The translations under genes were made by a program, and so were the position numbers. A model generated the notes under the pieces. The model saw only the letters and a program-made list of their open reading frames with translations. It ran no database searches and was not told where the DNA came from. Source: Calliphora vicina (taxonomy: Eukaryota > Arthropoda > Insecta > Diptera > Calliphoridae). From it: DNA of 64,000 nucleotides. This document shows, in pieces, positions 47,521-58,540 of this stretch (positions within the stretch are counted from its first letter, which is position 1; each line of letters starts with the position of its first letter). The stretch covers positions 105,864,358 to 105,928,357 of the forward strand of contig NC_088782.1 of assembly GCF_958450345.1 (NCBI RefSeq). Direction: 5' to 3'.

Positions 47521-49394
47521 TTTGTTTTTTAATCAATCCAAGCAACTAAAAAAGAAAATGAAAGAGAAGACTTATAACCTTCTGTCGATATAAAAAGTTT
47601 TTAAATTTAAACATTTTCCTATAAGAAAAAATTTAGTTAAAAAGTCGATATAGCATTAATTATTTTCAAATATTTTTTAAAATCTCTCAAATTTTTATAT
47701 TTTATTGCTTATTGTTTAGATTTTATTGAATATAAAGAATTTTTTATTTATAGTATCAATTACATTGTTATAAAATTCAAATAAAATATCAATAATGTAT
47801 TAGTTATACAACAAATGTGGCATCTGATGGCTTGTCAATCGCAATATGATTGCGATATAAAAATCATTGGCATTCAATTAAAATTGTTGGTGTTTATTGA
47901 TATAAAATTTTGTATTTCTTTTTTTTCCTTCATTCTTACACATATCTGTAAAAAGAGAGCAGTAATAAAAATTTTGTTTTATATTTGTTACGTCAATACA
48001 AATAGACAAAAAACAAACTAACGTCAAAAAAATACACGACAGCAATTTGTTTATGATGCCACATCTGGTCTCAAATCAATGTAAAAATAAATAAATAAAA
48101 ACGAACCCATAAAAACAATTTTTTTAAATAAATTTACGTTTTCAATTTGGTTGGCATTTAGCAAAAATACCTCACAACTGTAATCAATAATAAAAATATA
48201 CTGAACCGTAGTATAAAACCATAACATAAATATCAGAATACCAATGGAAACAAATTTAAAATAATAAATACAAACACCTTTAAATAATTTACAGAAATGT
48301 AAATGCAATTACATACAATTTTTAAACAGAATATTGTCAAAATATTTATAAATACAAAAGACAACATGACAAAACAAGGTTAGCAAAAAATAAAATAAAT
48401 AAAAAGTAAATTTCAGGGAATTAAAAATTATACAAAAAACAAATAATTTACTAAATATTTATCACTATATCAAATTAATCATCATTATATATATATTTGC
48501 CCAGTCTTTTATATTATTCTTAAAATCTAATCTTATCCTTGATTTAAACATTCATTGACTTTAGCTTAACTTTTATTATTCCAAAAAAAAAACAAATTTT
48601 ACTTCTCATAAATTATTCATTTATATAAATTTGTCAGTTTTAATTAGACATTAATTAAATATTTATACAAGTTTGTTTGCATTTCTCTATGTGTGTTTGT
48701 CTATCTTTCTCGAAATCCAACACAAATGTAAATAAAACTTAATTCTAATTACTTCAAATACAATCAAAAGAAAATATTACAGAAAAACTTAAAAAAAATA
48801 AAGTAAATTTAAATGAAATGAGTATTTAATTATTTAGCTTTCAATGGCGTATAAGTAATATCAATTATGAGGTTTAGTTGAAATGTGTTTGATAAATGGT
48901 TTAATTTATAGAGAAAATTTAAATTAAATGGATTTTTAATTGAAATATTTAATAAGCATTGAAGTGAAATATTACAATAAAAGAAAATTTAATGTATTGA
49001 TATGAAATCAAGTGTAATATTTACAATAGATCTCCAAAATAAGCTTTAAGGAAAAACAGCCATATACAATTCCTAACTGTTTTCTAAATGACAATGGGGT
49101 AAACATTAGGTTCGTCCTTATTTAGCACTTTTCGATTAATGCTAGACTTACAGCTTAAGTAAAAGCAAACATACCTTCTTGAATTTTTAACGATAAATGA
49201 CAATTCCATTTGCCAAAAGAAATAGAAGTTGCTTTAAAGTCGGTAATATCGTCCACAGCTTTCGCATATTACCTGTTTGGTTACCTCATTTTAAGTCTCA
49301 TCTGTATTATGATCTGCAGTATCAGCTGAAGTCTCATTTATAGAATTTTCTTTTATATCAACGTAGCATCTTTTTTATTTTAATTTTCTAGGGT
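47521..49394. other. AT-rich non-coding stretch leading to the minisatellite cluster
   Basis: No gene. A core-like phrase GGCGTATAAGTAATATCAAT lies at 48846, 0.55 kb before the first minisatellite units. Confidence 0.55.
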
Positions 49395-49604
49395 CTGATT
49401 GTCTATTATTATAGTCTCGTCTACAATATCGTTTATAGTATTGTCTTTTGATTCGCCAATAGTGTCGCCTTGTCGATAGTCTCGTCTATAGTCTCATCTA
49501 TAGTCACATCTGCGGTCTCGTCTGCAATCTCGTCTGTAGTCTCGTCTATGATCTCGCTTATAGACTTGTCTCGTCTATAGTCTCGTCTATAGATTTGTCT
49601 CGTC
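49395..49604. repeat. Decayed 12-bp minisatellite
   Basis: Units such as TATAGTCTCGTC, TGTAGTCTCGTC and TATAGTCACATC stand beside shifted or altered units, so the register is lost. This is the eroded left shoulder of the large array. Confidence 0.85.
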
Positions 49605-49970
49605 CATTCGTATGTCACCGATTCCAAGACGAAAGAACGAAACTAGAGACTCAGCTACGATGCAGCTTAACAACAGAAAATATTGTAGACGTCATGATTA
49701 CATCGGAAGAATACTGGGAATGTATAAAACAAATCATAACGTAGGTAAATTAATGCTTAAGAAGGGAGGAGCAGATTCGAAAGCAACTTCGCGTGGAAAA
49801 TGATGATAAAAGGTAGATCAGCGACAACTGCTGACCACCCCGCGATGTAATACCTTACAGCAGTCCCGCGGAGTGTGGCGTTGACGATGGAGATGGTTTT
49901 AGTCGTTATGAATCCGACATACTCAATTGGGACCTATGCAAGGTTTCCACCTCCAATACAAAAAAAAGGC
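49605..49970 (+). mobile_element. 5'-truncated LINE 3' end inserted in the minisatellite
   Basis: The frame reads LRCSLTTENIVDVMI, SEEYWECIKQIIT, then a REEQIRKQLRVENDD-like tail. These match the end of ORF2 in R1-like LINEs (E.IV..M..SEE.W). A 3' UTR follows with CGGAGTGTGGCGTTGACGAT and ATGAATCCGACATACTC, ending in an A run at 49961-49968. TTGTCTCGTC on both sides (49595-49604, 49971-49980) may be the target duplication, though it is also array sequence. Confidence 0.7.
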
Positions 49971-52681
49971 TTGTCTCGTCTATAGTCTCGTCAATAGTCT
50001 CATCTATAGTCTCGTCAATAGTCTCATCTATAGTCTCATCTATAGTCTCGTCTATAGTCTCGTCTATAGTCTCATCTATAGTCTCGTCTATAGTCTCATC
50101 TATAGTCTCGTCTATAGTCTCATCTATAGTCTCGTCTATAGTCTCATCTATAGTCTCATCTATAGTCTCATCTATAGTCTCATCTATAGTCTCATCTATA
50201 GTCTCATCTATAGTCTCATCTATAGTCTCGTCTATAGTCTCGTCTATAGTCTCGTCTATAGTCTCGTCTATAGTCTCGTCTACAGTCTCGTCTATAGTCT
50301 CGTCTACAGTCTCGTCTATAGTCTCGTCTATAGTCTCGTCTATATTCTCGTCTATAGTCTCGTCTATAGTCTCGTCTATAGTCTCGTCTATATTCTCGTC
50401 TATAGTCTCGTCTATAGTCTCGTCTATAGTCTCGTCTATAGTCTCGTCTATAGTCTCGTCTATAGTCTCGTCTATAGTCTCGTCTATAGTCTCGTCTATA
50501 GTCTCGTCTATAGTCTCGTCTATAGTCTCGTCTATAGTCTCGTCTATAGTCTCGTCTATAGTCTCGTCTATAGTCTCGTCTATAGTCTCGTCTATAGTCT
50601 CGTCTATAGTCTCGTCTATGGTCTCGTCTATAGTCTCGTCTATAGTCTCGCCTATAGTCTCGTCTATAGTCTCGCCTATAGTCTCGTCTATAGTCTAGTC
50701 TATAGTCTAGTCTATAGTCTCGTCTATAGTCTCGTCTATAGTCTCGTCTATGGTCTCGTCTATAGTCTCGTCTATAGTCTCGTCTAGAGTCTCGTCTATA
50801 GTCTCGTCTATAGTCTCGTCTATAGTCTCGTCTATAGTCTCGTCTATAGTCTCGTCTATAGTCTCGTCTATAGTCTCGTCTATAGTCTCGTCTATAGTCT
50901 CGTCTATAGTCTCGTCTATAGTCTCGTCTATGGTCTCATCTATAGTCTCGTCTATAGTCTCGTCTATAGTCTCGTCTATAGTCTCGTCTATAGTCTCGTC
51001 TATAGTCTCGTCTATAGTCTCGTCTATAGTCTCGTCTATAGTCTCGTCTATAGTCTCGTCTATAGTCTCGTCTATGGTCTCGTCTATGGTCTCGTCTATA
51101 GTCTCGTCTATAGTCTCGTCTATAGTCTCGCCTATAGTCTCGTCTATAGTCTCGTCTATAGTCTCGTCTATAGTCTCGTCTATAGTCTCGTCTATAGTCT
51201 CGTCTATAGTCTCGTCTATAGTCTCGCCTATAGTCTCGTCTATAGTCTAGTCTATAGTCTAGTCTATAGTCTCGTCTATAGTCTCGTCTATAGTCTCGTC
51301 TATGGTCTCGTCTATAGTCTCGTCTATAGTCTCGTCTAGAGTCTCGTCTATAGTCTCGTCTATAGTCTCGTCTATAGTCTCGTCTATAGTCTCGTCTATA
51401 GTCTCGTCTATAGTCTCGTCTATAGTCTCGTCTATAGTCTCGTCTATAGTCTCGTCTATAGTCTCGTCTATAGTCTCGTCTATAGTCTCGTCTATAGTCT
51501 CGTCTATAGTCTCGTCTATAGTCTCGTCTATAGTCTCGTCTATAGTCTCGTCTATAGTCTCGTCTATAGTCTCGTCTATAGTCTCGTCTATAGTCTCGTC
51601 TATAGTCTCGTCTATAGTCTCGTCTATAGTCTCGTCTATGGTCTCGTCTATAGTCTCGTCTATAGTCTCGTCTATAGTCTCGTCTATAGTCTCGTCTATA
51701 GTCTCGTCTATAGTCTCGTCTATAGTCTCGTCTATAGTCTCGTCTATGGTCTCGTCTATAGTCTCGTCTATAGTCTCGTCTATGGTCTCGTCTATAGTCT
51801 CATCTATGGTCTCGTCTATAGTCTCGCCTATAGTCTCGTCTATAGTCTCGCCTATAGTCTCGTCTATAGTCTAGTCTATAGTCTAGTCTATAGTCTCGTC
51901 TATAGTCTCGTCTATAGTCTCGTCTATGGTCTCGTCTATAGTCTCGTCTATGGTCTCGTCTATAGTCTCGTCTATAGTCTCGTCTAGAGTCTCGTCTATA
52001 GTCTCGTCTATAGTCTCGTCTATAGTCTCGTCTATAGTCTCGTCTATAGTCTCGTCTATAGTCTCGTCTATAGTCTCGTCTATAGTCTCGTCTATAGTCT
52101 CGTCTATAGTCTCGCCTATAGTCTATTCTATAGTCTCGTCTATAGTCTCGTCAATAGTCTCGTCTATAGTCTCGTCTATAGTCTCGTCTATAGTCTCGTC
52201 TATAGTCTCGTCTATAGTCTCGTCTATAGTCTCGTCTATAGTCTCGTCTATAGTCTCGTCTATAGTCTCGTCTATAGTCTCGTCTATAGTCTCGTCTATA
52301 GTCTCGTCTATGGTCTCGTCTATAGTCTCGTCTATAGTCTCGTCTATAGTCTCGTCTATAGTCTCGTCTATAGTCTCGTCTATAGTCTCGTCTATAGTCT
52401 CGTCTATAGTCTCGTCTATAGTCTCGTCTATAGTCTCGTCTATAGTCTCGTCTATAGTCTCGTCTATAGTCTCGTCTATAGTCTCGTCTATAGTCTCGTC
52501 TATAGTCTCGTCTATAGTCTCGTCTATAGTCTCGTCTATAGTCTCGTCTATAGTCTCATCTATAGTCTCATCTATAGTCTCATCTATAGTCTCATCTATA
52601 GTCTCATCTATAGTCCCGTCTTATCCATAGTCTCGTCTTATCCATAGTCTCGTCTTATCCATAGTCTCGTCTATATCCTCA
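49971..52681. repeat. Minisatellite array 1: about 225 copies of TATAGTCTCGTC
   Basis: The unit TATAGTCTCGTC runs without any insertion or deletion out of multiples of 12 from about 49980 to 52610. Variants are single substitutions (TATGG, CTCATC, CTCGCC, CTAGTC, TAGAGT). CTCATC units crowd the two ends, and the middle is most uniform. Marker variants recur as higher-order blocks (TAGAGT at 50785, 51337 and 51985). The last 60 bases carry a longer variant with CTTATCCATA. Long open frames (YSLV, IVSS, DETI, RDYR repeats) are a by-product of a stop-free unit divisible by three. Confidence 0.97.
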
Positions 52682-52683
52682 TA
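52682..52683. other. TA target-site duplication, left
   Basis: TA directly outside the left inverted repeat; its partner is at 53982-53983. This is the standard Tc1/mariner target. Confidence 0.9.
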
Positions 52684-52710
52684 AGGAGTGAGATCGAAAA
52701 ATTCTTAACA
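52684..52710 (+). repeat. Left terminal inverted repeat of the DD37E transposon
   Basis: 27 bases, identical to the reverse complement of 53955-53981. The two ends diverge from base 28 inward. Confidence 0.95.
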
Positions 52711-52839
52711 CACGTTTTTCATTACATTTTTTAACCCAAGTATTATTTGAATTTTTTTTTGATCAAGTTACCTTTGAAAAACATGTCAGTTATTATGTGT
52801 AATGTCAATTATATTAATTTTTTTGTTAATCTGATTAAA

Positions 52840-53847
52840 ATGAGTGACCAGAAAAAAGTGCGTACTGAAATTATTAAATATTTTCAACAAAACCCAACTT
52901 GGTCTTACAAAAAGTTGGCCAAGCATACAAAGGTCTGCCGTCAAACTGTTTCCAATGTTATTAAACAGTACCGGGAGAACTTGTCAGTTGATAGAAAACC
53001 TGGTTCAGGTAGAAGGAATGGTCCACATGATGTTTCTAAAGCCAAAAAAATAGAACGCATTTTCAAAAGAGCTCCCAACACATCCGGTAGGAAAGCAGCC
53101 CGGTTAGCTCAGTGCTCGGACTATTTGGTACGAAAAGTTAAAGCTAATGCAGGTTTAAAAACATACAAGGCTCAAAAAGTTCCTGACAGGAACGCTACTA
53201 AAAATTTAGAGGCCAAAAACAGAGCACGGAAATTGAAGTCAAGTTTTATAAAAAAATATTCTTGCTGCATAATGGATGACGAAACGTATGTTCTGGCAGA
53301 TTTTTCGCAACTTCCAGGTCAAAAATTTTATGTTGCTGATGCTCGAGGGAATGTTGAAGAAAAGTTTAGGACCCAAAAGCAGACAAAATTTCCCAGAAAG
53401 TTCTTGGTATGGCAAGCAATATGCAGTTGCGGCAAAAGAAGCCACTCATTTGTTACAACGGGCTCTATAAATACCGAAATTTACATCAAGGAATGTTTAC
53501 AAAAAAGGCTGCTTCCATTCATAAGACTTCATAATGTGTCCACTTATTTTTGGCCTGACTTGGCATCCTGTCACTATGGCAAACAAGCCCTTGAGTGGTA
53601 CAAGAACAATAATGTGGTATTTGTACCAAGAGAGGCAAATCCTCCAAACTGCCCGGAGCTAAGGCCAGTGGAGAGATATTGGGCTCTTGTTAAAAGAGAA
53701 TTGAAGAGTACAAAAAAGGTGTCCAAAAGTGTGGTAGATTTTAAACGGAGATGGACTACATGTTCGAGCAAAGTGACAGAAAGCACTATAAAAACGTTAA
53801 TGGAAGGGTTTCCGAAAAAGGTTCAAAATTTCATCACTAGTGATTAA
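52840..53847 (+). CDS. DD37E Tc1/mariner-superfamily transposase, intact
   Basis: 335 residues from the ATG at 52840 (MSDQKK) to the TAA at 53845-53847. Two upstream in-frame ATGs (52783, 52795) would add up to 19 residues, but MSDQKK begins the conserved part. The protein cuts and pastes its element by binding the terminal repeats and cleaving DNA in the nucleus. Residues 8-45 form a helix-turn-helix (SYKKLAKHTKVCRQTVSNVI), a GSGRRNG linker follows, and residues 70-110 form a second HTH-like region. Catalytic residues are D147 (IMDDETY), D240 (YFWPDLASCHYG) and E278 (PELRPVERYW), with 37 residues between the last two, which defines DD37E (ITmD37E-type). Length and motifs are typical, with no stops or frameshifts, so it may still be active. 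It is the only intact protein gene in the window. Confidence 0.95.
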   Translation: MSDQKKVRTEIIKYFQQNPTWSYKKLAKHTKVCRQTVSNVIKQYRENLSVDRKPGSGRRNGPHDVSKAKKIERIFKRAPNTSGRKAARLAQCSDYLVRKVKANAGLKTYKAQKVPDRNATKNLEAKNRARKLKSSFIKKYSCCIMDDETYVLADFSQLPGQKFYVADARGNVEEKFRTQKQTKFPRKFLVWQAICSCGKRSHSFVTTGSINTEIYIKECLQKRLLPFIRLHNVSTYFWPDLASCHYGKQALEWYKNNNVVFVPREANPPNCPELRPVERYWALVKRELKSTKKVSKSVVDFKRRWTTCSSKVTESTIKTLMEGFPKKVQNFITSD

Positions 53848-53895
53848 AACTATAAAAATAATTTTTTTTGTAAATTGTAATAATAATTTCAATCA

Positions 53896-53901
53896 AATAA
53901 A
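53896..53901 (+). promoter_or_regulatory. Polyadenylation signal of the transposase gene
   Basis: AATAAA, 49 bases after the stop codon and inside the right inverted repeat boundary, well placed to end the transposase mRNA. Confidence 0.6.
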
Positions 53902-53954
53902 AAAAAAATTAAAGCTGTAAGTTTAGTGGTTTCTTTTTTATAAACATATATGTA

Positions 53955-53981
53955 TGTTAAGAATTTTTCGATCTCACTCCT
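53955..53981 (-). repeat. Right terminal inverted repeat of the DD37E transposon
   Basis: Exact reverse complement of 52684-52710; TA follows at 53982-53983. Confidence 0.95.
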
Positions 53982-54375
53982 TATATAGTTTATGGCCTAG
54001 GTGAGAGTCTCTAGTCTCGTTTTTATCCTCGTCTATAGTCTCGTCTCTGATCTTATCTGTAGTTTTGTCTATAGTCTCGTCTATATTCAAGTCTTGTCCA
54101 AAGTCTATGGTCTTATTAACAGTGTCGTCGATTGTCTCGTCTATAGATTCATCTATAGATTCGTCTATGGTCTTGGCTATGTTCCCGCATTATCTTCTTC
54201 TGTAATCTTCCATAGTCTCGGCTATAGTCTCATAGTATCGTCTATAATCTGGTCTAGAAATTTTGTAATATCTTCTATATTTCCATGCATAGTCTCCTTC
54301 TTTGTCTGGTTTAATATATTGTCTGCAATTTTATCAGCCTCTCCTGTAAATTCTTCTATAGTCTCGTATTTTAGA
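53982..54375. repeat. Decayed 12-bp minisatellite, right shoulder of array 1
   Basis: Scattered TATAGTCTCGTC, GATTGTCTCGTC and TATAGATTCATC units with many indels. The contrast with the uniform array on the other side of the transposon is abrupt. Confidence 0.8.
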
Positions 54376-55574
54376 ATTGTTTGTTATAATATAAACTAAT
54401 TCATAAATTAAGCATTAAAACTATTTCGTTTTTTTCTTTATAACATAATTCTTGTATTACATATAAATTTTACAAAGAGTTTTATGAAAAAACATCTTCT
54501 GTAAGCCTCAAAATCTTACTCAATACACCAGCAAAATAGTTTTACAGGTTTTCATTTAATTAATAATACCCATACGTCACCCTAAACTCTGAGCCAAAAA
54601 AATCATTTATTTTCCTTTTCATTAGAAAATCTATCAATTTTTTTTCATTTAATTTATTGCATAAAACACTACTTTTTATACCTTAAACAAATTTGCATTT
54701 AATGTAAGCCATTTTTCATAACAAATTGTATAATTTGTTTATTTACTTCCTTTTTATTTCCAAATTTACAGTATTTATTTTGGCATAAACATTTTTGTTT
54801 ATCGTTCAATGATTTATTTTAACAGCAATTAGTTTAACCAAATGAATTGTGTATTAATAAACTTCCTTATACTATTATTTAAAGCTGTATATTCATAGCT
54901 ATTATTGTTATTTATAATAACAAAATCCCTAAAAGTAAAATACACAATAAGTATTGTATTGTATTGTAAAATATTTTGTGTGTATTTGTTATTAATTGGT
55001 TTTATTTGTTAAATGTTTTGTTTGTTATTTTCAGTATTATTTATCTTTTGTTTAGTTTTATATATAATCGGAGATATATTTTTTTATTAATGTAGCTGTT
55101 GTGTGCACTTTTTGGTTATAAACTGTAAATCATGTTAACGCTTCTGCGTATCTCTATACAAAGTCTATAGATATTGTAGTTATTGGGTAATATTTTATAT
55201 ATATTTTCCTTTTTTTTCATTTTACTATGCGTTTTTTATTTTTATTTCTATAATACATCTACACTCGGTTTAAGAACTTAATTGTGTGCATGAAAATCTG
55301 TAATTTAATGGCATCAATATGTTTTATAATTTAAAAAGTAATTTATTTTCTGTAGCAAGTTACAATGTGAAGGGAAAGAGTGTAAATTAAATTACCACCA
55401 AGTATTGTTAAAGATTTTCTTTTATGTTTTAATATAATTATAGTAAAATGTAAAAAAATGTAAAGCTATTCATTTGAAAGACTGCAATTGCTTTAATTGG
55501 TTTTAAAGCAATTTAAGTTGTATGAAATTAAGTGGGTAATATATTCGGTCAATAGTTATATTTAAAGTGTATAG
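54376..55574. other. AT-rich non-coding stretch with one inverted CGTATG core
   Basis: No gene. At 54556-54582 the minus strand carries GGGTGACGTATGGGTATTA, a diverged core of the 330-bp repeat in opposite orientation. The rest is oligo-A/T-rich. Confidence 0.55.
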
Positions 55575-57330
55575 TTTCTTATATAGTCTCATCCACAATC
55601 TCATATGTTGTCAATAGTTTATGTATAGAGTCGTCAGTAGTTTCGTCTGTCGTCTCTTCTGTAGTTTCGCCTCTAATATCATCTGTAGTCTTGTCTGTAG
55701 TCTCGTCTGTAGACTCGTCTGTAGTCTCGTCTGTAGTCTCGTCTGTAGTCTCGTCTGTAGACTCGTCTGTAGTCTCGTCTGTAGTCTCATCTGTAGTCTC
55801 GTCTGTAGTCTCGTCTGTAGTCTCGTCTGTAGACTCGTCTGTAGTCTCGTTTGTAGTCTCGTCTGTAGTCTCGTTTGTAGTCTCGTCTGTAGTCTCGTCT
55901 GTAGCCTCGTCTGTAGTCTCGTCTGTAGTCTCATCTGTAGTCTCGTCTGTAGACTCGTCTGTAGTCTCGTCTGTAGTCTCGTCTGTAGTCTCGTCTGTAG
56001 ACTCGTCTGTAGTCTCGTCTGTAGTCTCATCTGTAGTCTCGTCTGTAGTCTCGTCTGTAGTCTCTTCTGTAGTCTCGTCTGTAGTCTCCTCTATAGTCTC
56101 GTCTGTAGTCTCGTCTGTAGACTCGTCTGTAGTCTCGTCTGTAGTCTGGTCTGTAGTCTCCTCTATAATCTCCTCTATAGTCTCGTCTGTAGTCTCCTCT
56201 GTAGACTCGTCTGTAGTCTCGTCTGTAGTCTGGTCTGTAGTCTCCTCTATAGTCTCGTCTGTAGTCTCGTCTGTAGTCTCGTCTGTAGTCTGGTCTGTAG
56301 TCTCCTCTATAGTCTCGTCTGTAGTCTCGTCTGTAGTCTCGTCTGTAGTCTCGTCTGTAGTCTCTTCTGTAGTCTCGTCTGTAGTCTCGCCTGTAGTCTC
56401 GTCTGTAGTCTCCTCTATAGTCTCGTCTGTAGTCTCGTATGTAGTCTCGTCTGTAGTCTCGTCTGTAGTCTCGTCTGTAGTCTGGTCTGTAGTCTCCTCT
56501 ATAGTCTCGTCTGTAGTCTCGTCTGTAGACTCGTCTGTAGTCTCGTCTGTAGTCTCATCTGTAGTCTCGTCTGTAGACTCGTCTGTAGTCTCGTCTGTAG
56601 TCTCGTCTGTAGTCTCGTCTGTAGTCTCGTCTGTAGACTCGTCTGTAGTCTCGTCTGTAGACTCGTCTGTAGTCTCGTCTGTAGTCTCGTCTGTAGACTC
56701 GTCTGTAGTCTCGTCTGTAGTCTCATCTGTAGTCTCGTCTGTAGTCTCGTCTGTAGTCTCTTCTGTAGTCTCGTCTGTAGTCTCGCCTGTAGTCTCGTCT
56801 GTAGTCTCCTCTATAGTCTCGTCTGTAGTCTCGTCTGTAGACTCGTCTGTAGTCTCGTCTGTAGTCTCGTCTGTAGTCTGGTCTGTAGTCTCCTCTATAG
56901 TCTCGTCTGTAGTCTCGTCTGTAGACTCGTCTGTAGTCTCGTCTGTAGTCTCGTCTGTAGTCTGGTCTGTAGTCTCCTCTATAGTCTCGTCTGTAGTCTC
57001 GTCTATAGACTCGTCTGTAGTCTCGTCTGTAGTCTCGTCTGTAGTCTCTTCTGTAGTCTCGTCTGTAGTCTCGCCTGTAGTCTCGTCTGTAGTCTCGTCT
57101 GTAGTCTCGTCTGTAGTCTCGCCTGTAGTCTCGTCTGTAGTCTCGTCTATAGTCTCGTCTGTAGTCTCGTCTATAGTCTCGTCTGTAGTCTCGTCTTTAA
57201 TCTCGTATGTAGTCTCGTATATAGTCTCGTATATAGTCTCGTCTGTAGTCTCGTCTGTAGTCTCGTCTGTAGTCACGTCTGTAGTCTCGTCTGCAGTCTC
57301 GCCTGTAATCTCATTTAATTGCTGTTAACT
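55575..57330. repeat. Minisatellite array 2: about 145 copies of TGTAGTCTCGTC
   Basis: It has the same 12-bp register as array 1, but the first triplet is TGT, not TAT, in most units. TGTAGACTCGTC is a frequent variant, and the pair TCTGGTC / CTCCTCTATAG marks a higher-order block at about 56147, 56231, 56291, 56483, 56879 and 56963. No register shift over about 1.6 kb. Frames open on both strands are not genes. Confidence 0.97.
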
Positions 57331-58540
57331 AAATCATTGAGTGAAATATTAAATTGTTTGTGGCCAAAATGAAATCACAAACTATTTAAAAAAGAAGTAA
57401 CTAAACAAATTATAGTGTTTTTGGGGAAAATAGGTCATATTGAAAGCAAATTGGTTTTGGGTATTAAATATCAATGTTTGTTTCCAATAAATGTTAAGAA
57501 AAATATTAGTTACAAAGAAACATTTATTTATTTTAAAGTTTTAGCTCATAGTGACGTATGAGTATTATTAGTTTGTAAGTTAGGGAAGGAAAGGCTGTAT
57601 TTGTGTATAGATAGATACTGATAAAGTCGATTAGAAATAGTTAGGGCTCTTAAAAATAAAGAAATTTTAAAAAATTCGAAAGTATTTTTTTCAGAATATT
57701 TTAATTGAATATAACAAAATTGTGTTTCAATAATAGCATTGAAATTAATTACGTGTAAATAAATACAACAAAAACAAAACAAGTTGCCATTTTATCTAAA
57801 AAAAAAACTGAAATATTTTAAGACAATTTTAAATACACTTGCATCAAAAAAACTACGCCCCCATTTGAATGCCTCATTAATTGTTATTTATTTAACAATT
57901 TTTTTCTTTCCTTGTCTTTGCAGGTAATTGTAAATGTTTTAAAAATACACATATCTGTCAGCACTTTGTAACGCCACAAAAAATGCATGTAAATAAGTAA
58001 GTTTTTTGTTTGCAATTATTTTCATGACTAAAATCAAAATCTAATTAATTACATTAAATTAACACACCCACTAGCAACATAGACACTTAGTCTAATTTCT
58101 TAACAAAAACCCATTGTTAATTTAGCAAAAAAATAACACTAAATAAATAAAATCCCACACAAACATTTTATAAAGTTTTGTCAATTTCTCAGAACACGAT
58201 TTTTATCAAAATATTTTAACAAATTTAATGAAATCTAAGAAAATTACCAAACTGTAATTGTTGAAATAATTGTGTGACACTAAAACAAAATCTACGACAA
58301 ATGAGCGAATGACCTTTAAATGGACTCAATCAATTAAAATGCACAACAACAAATTGACAGGCCATTAAATAAGCAAAAAACAAAAAGAAAAAGCAGCAAC
58401 AAATAAATTTGTTAAAAACAATGTAATTAAATAAATCATTTAAATGTTTGTTTTACAGTTTGAAGGCAATAGAAATGAATTCAAATTTTAAGATTTTAAA
58501 TGATTTATGGTGGTCATTAAATTTTAGTGGTTTTTGTAGG
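57331..58540. other. Non-coding stretch between arrays
   Basis: No gene. A diverged core (GTGACGTATGAGTATTATTA) lies at 57551, 0.2 kb after array 2. A strong splice-site pair lies at 57900-58005 (separate entry). Confidence 0.5.
57895..58005 (+). promoter_or_regulatory. Candidate recursive splice site or 73-nt exon
   Basis: TTTTTTTCTTTCCTTGTCTT then TGCAG (ending 57923) is a strong acceptor, followed directly by GTAATT, a usable donor. Then 73 bases later (57997) comes GTAAGTTTTTT, a strong donor. One frame of 57924-57996 is open (NCKCFKNTHICQHFVTPQK), but I recognise no protein. The layout mirrors the site at 18605. Confidence 0.45.

Larger units (their letters stand above)
52684..53981 (+). 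mobile_element. Complete DD37E Tc1/mariner-superfamily transposon, 1,298 bp
   Basis: Perfect 27-bp terminal inverted repeats starting AGGAGTGAGATCGAAAAATT lie at 52684-52710 and 53955-53981, each next to TA. Between them is one uninterrupted transposase gene with a polyadenylation signal. Everything needed for mobility appears present. It sits at the junction between uniform array 1 and its decayed right shoulder. Confidence 0.95.

Noticed and set aside
49927..52630. Very long open frames in array 1 encoding YSLV and IVSS repeats
   Set aside because: The 12-bp unit is divisible by three and stop-free in these frames. Variant units create in-frame stops freely (TAGAGT, CTAGTC), and there is no start, signal or homologue. 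They are by-products of the minisatellite.
55579..57328. 565-residue open frames on both strands of array 2 (DETT, VCSL and VSS repeats)
   Set aside because: Overlapping open frames on both strands of a tandem repeat show that openness comes from the unit, not from selection.
18605..57996. A coding pair of exons (35 + 73 = 108 bases)
   Set aside because: Joining the two segments puts a stop in every continuous frame (TAG within or at the end of the first segment, TAA within the second). They are kept only as splice-signal candidates.
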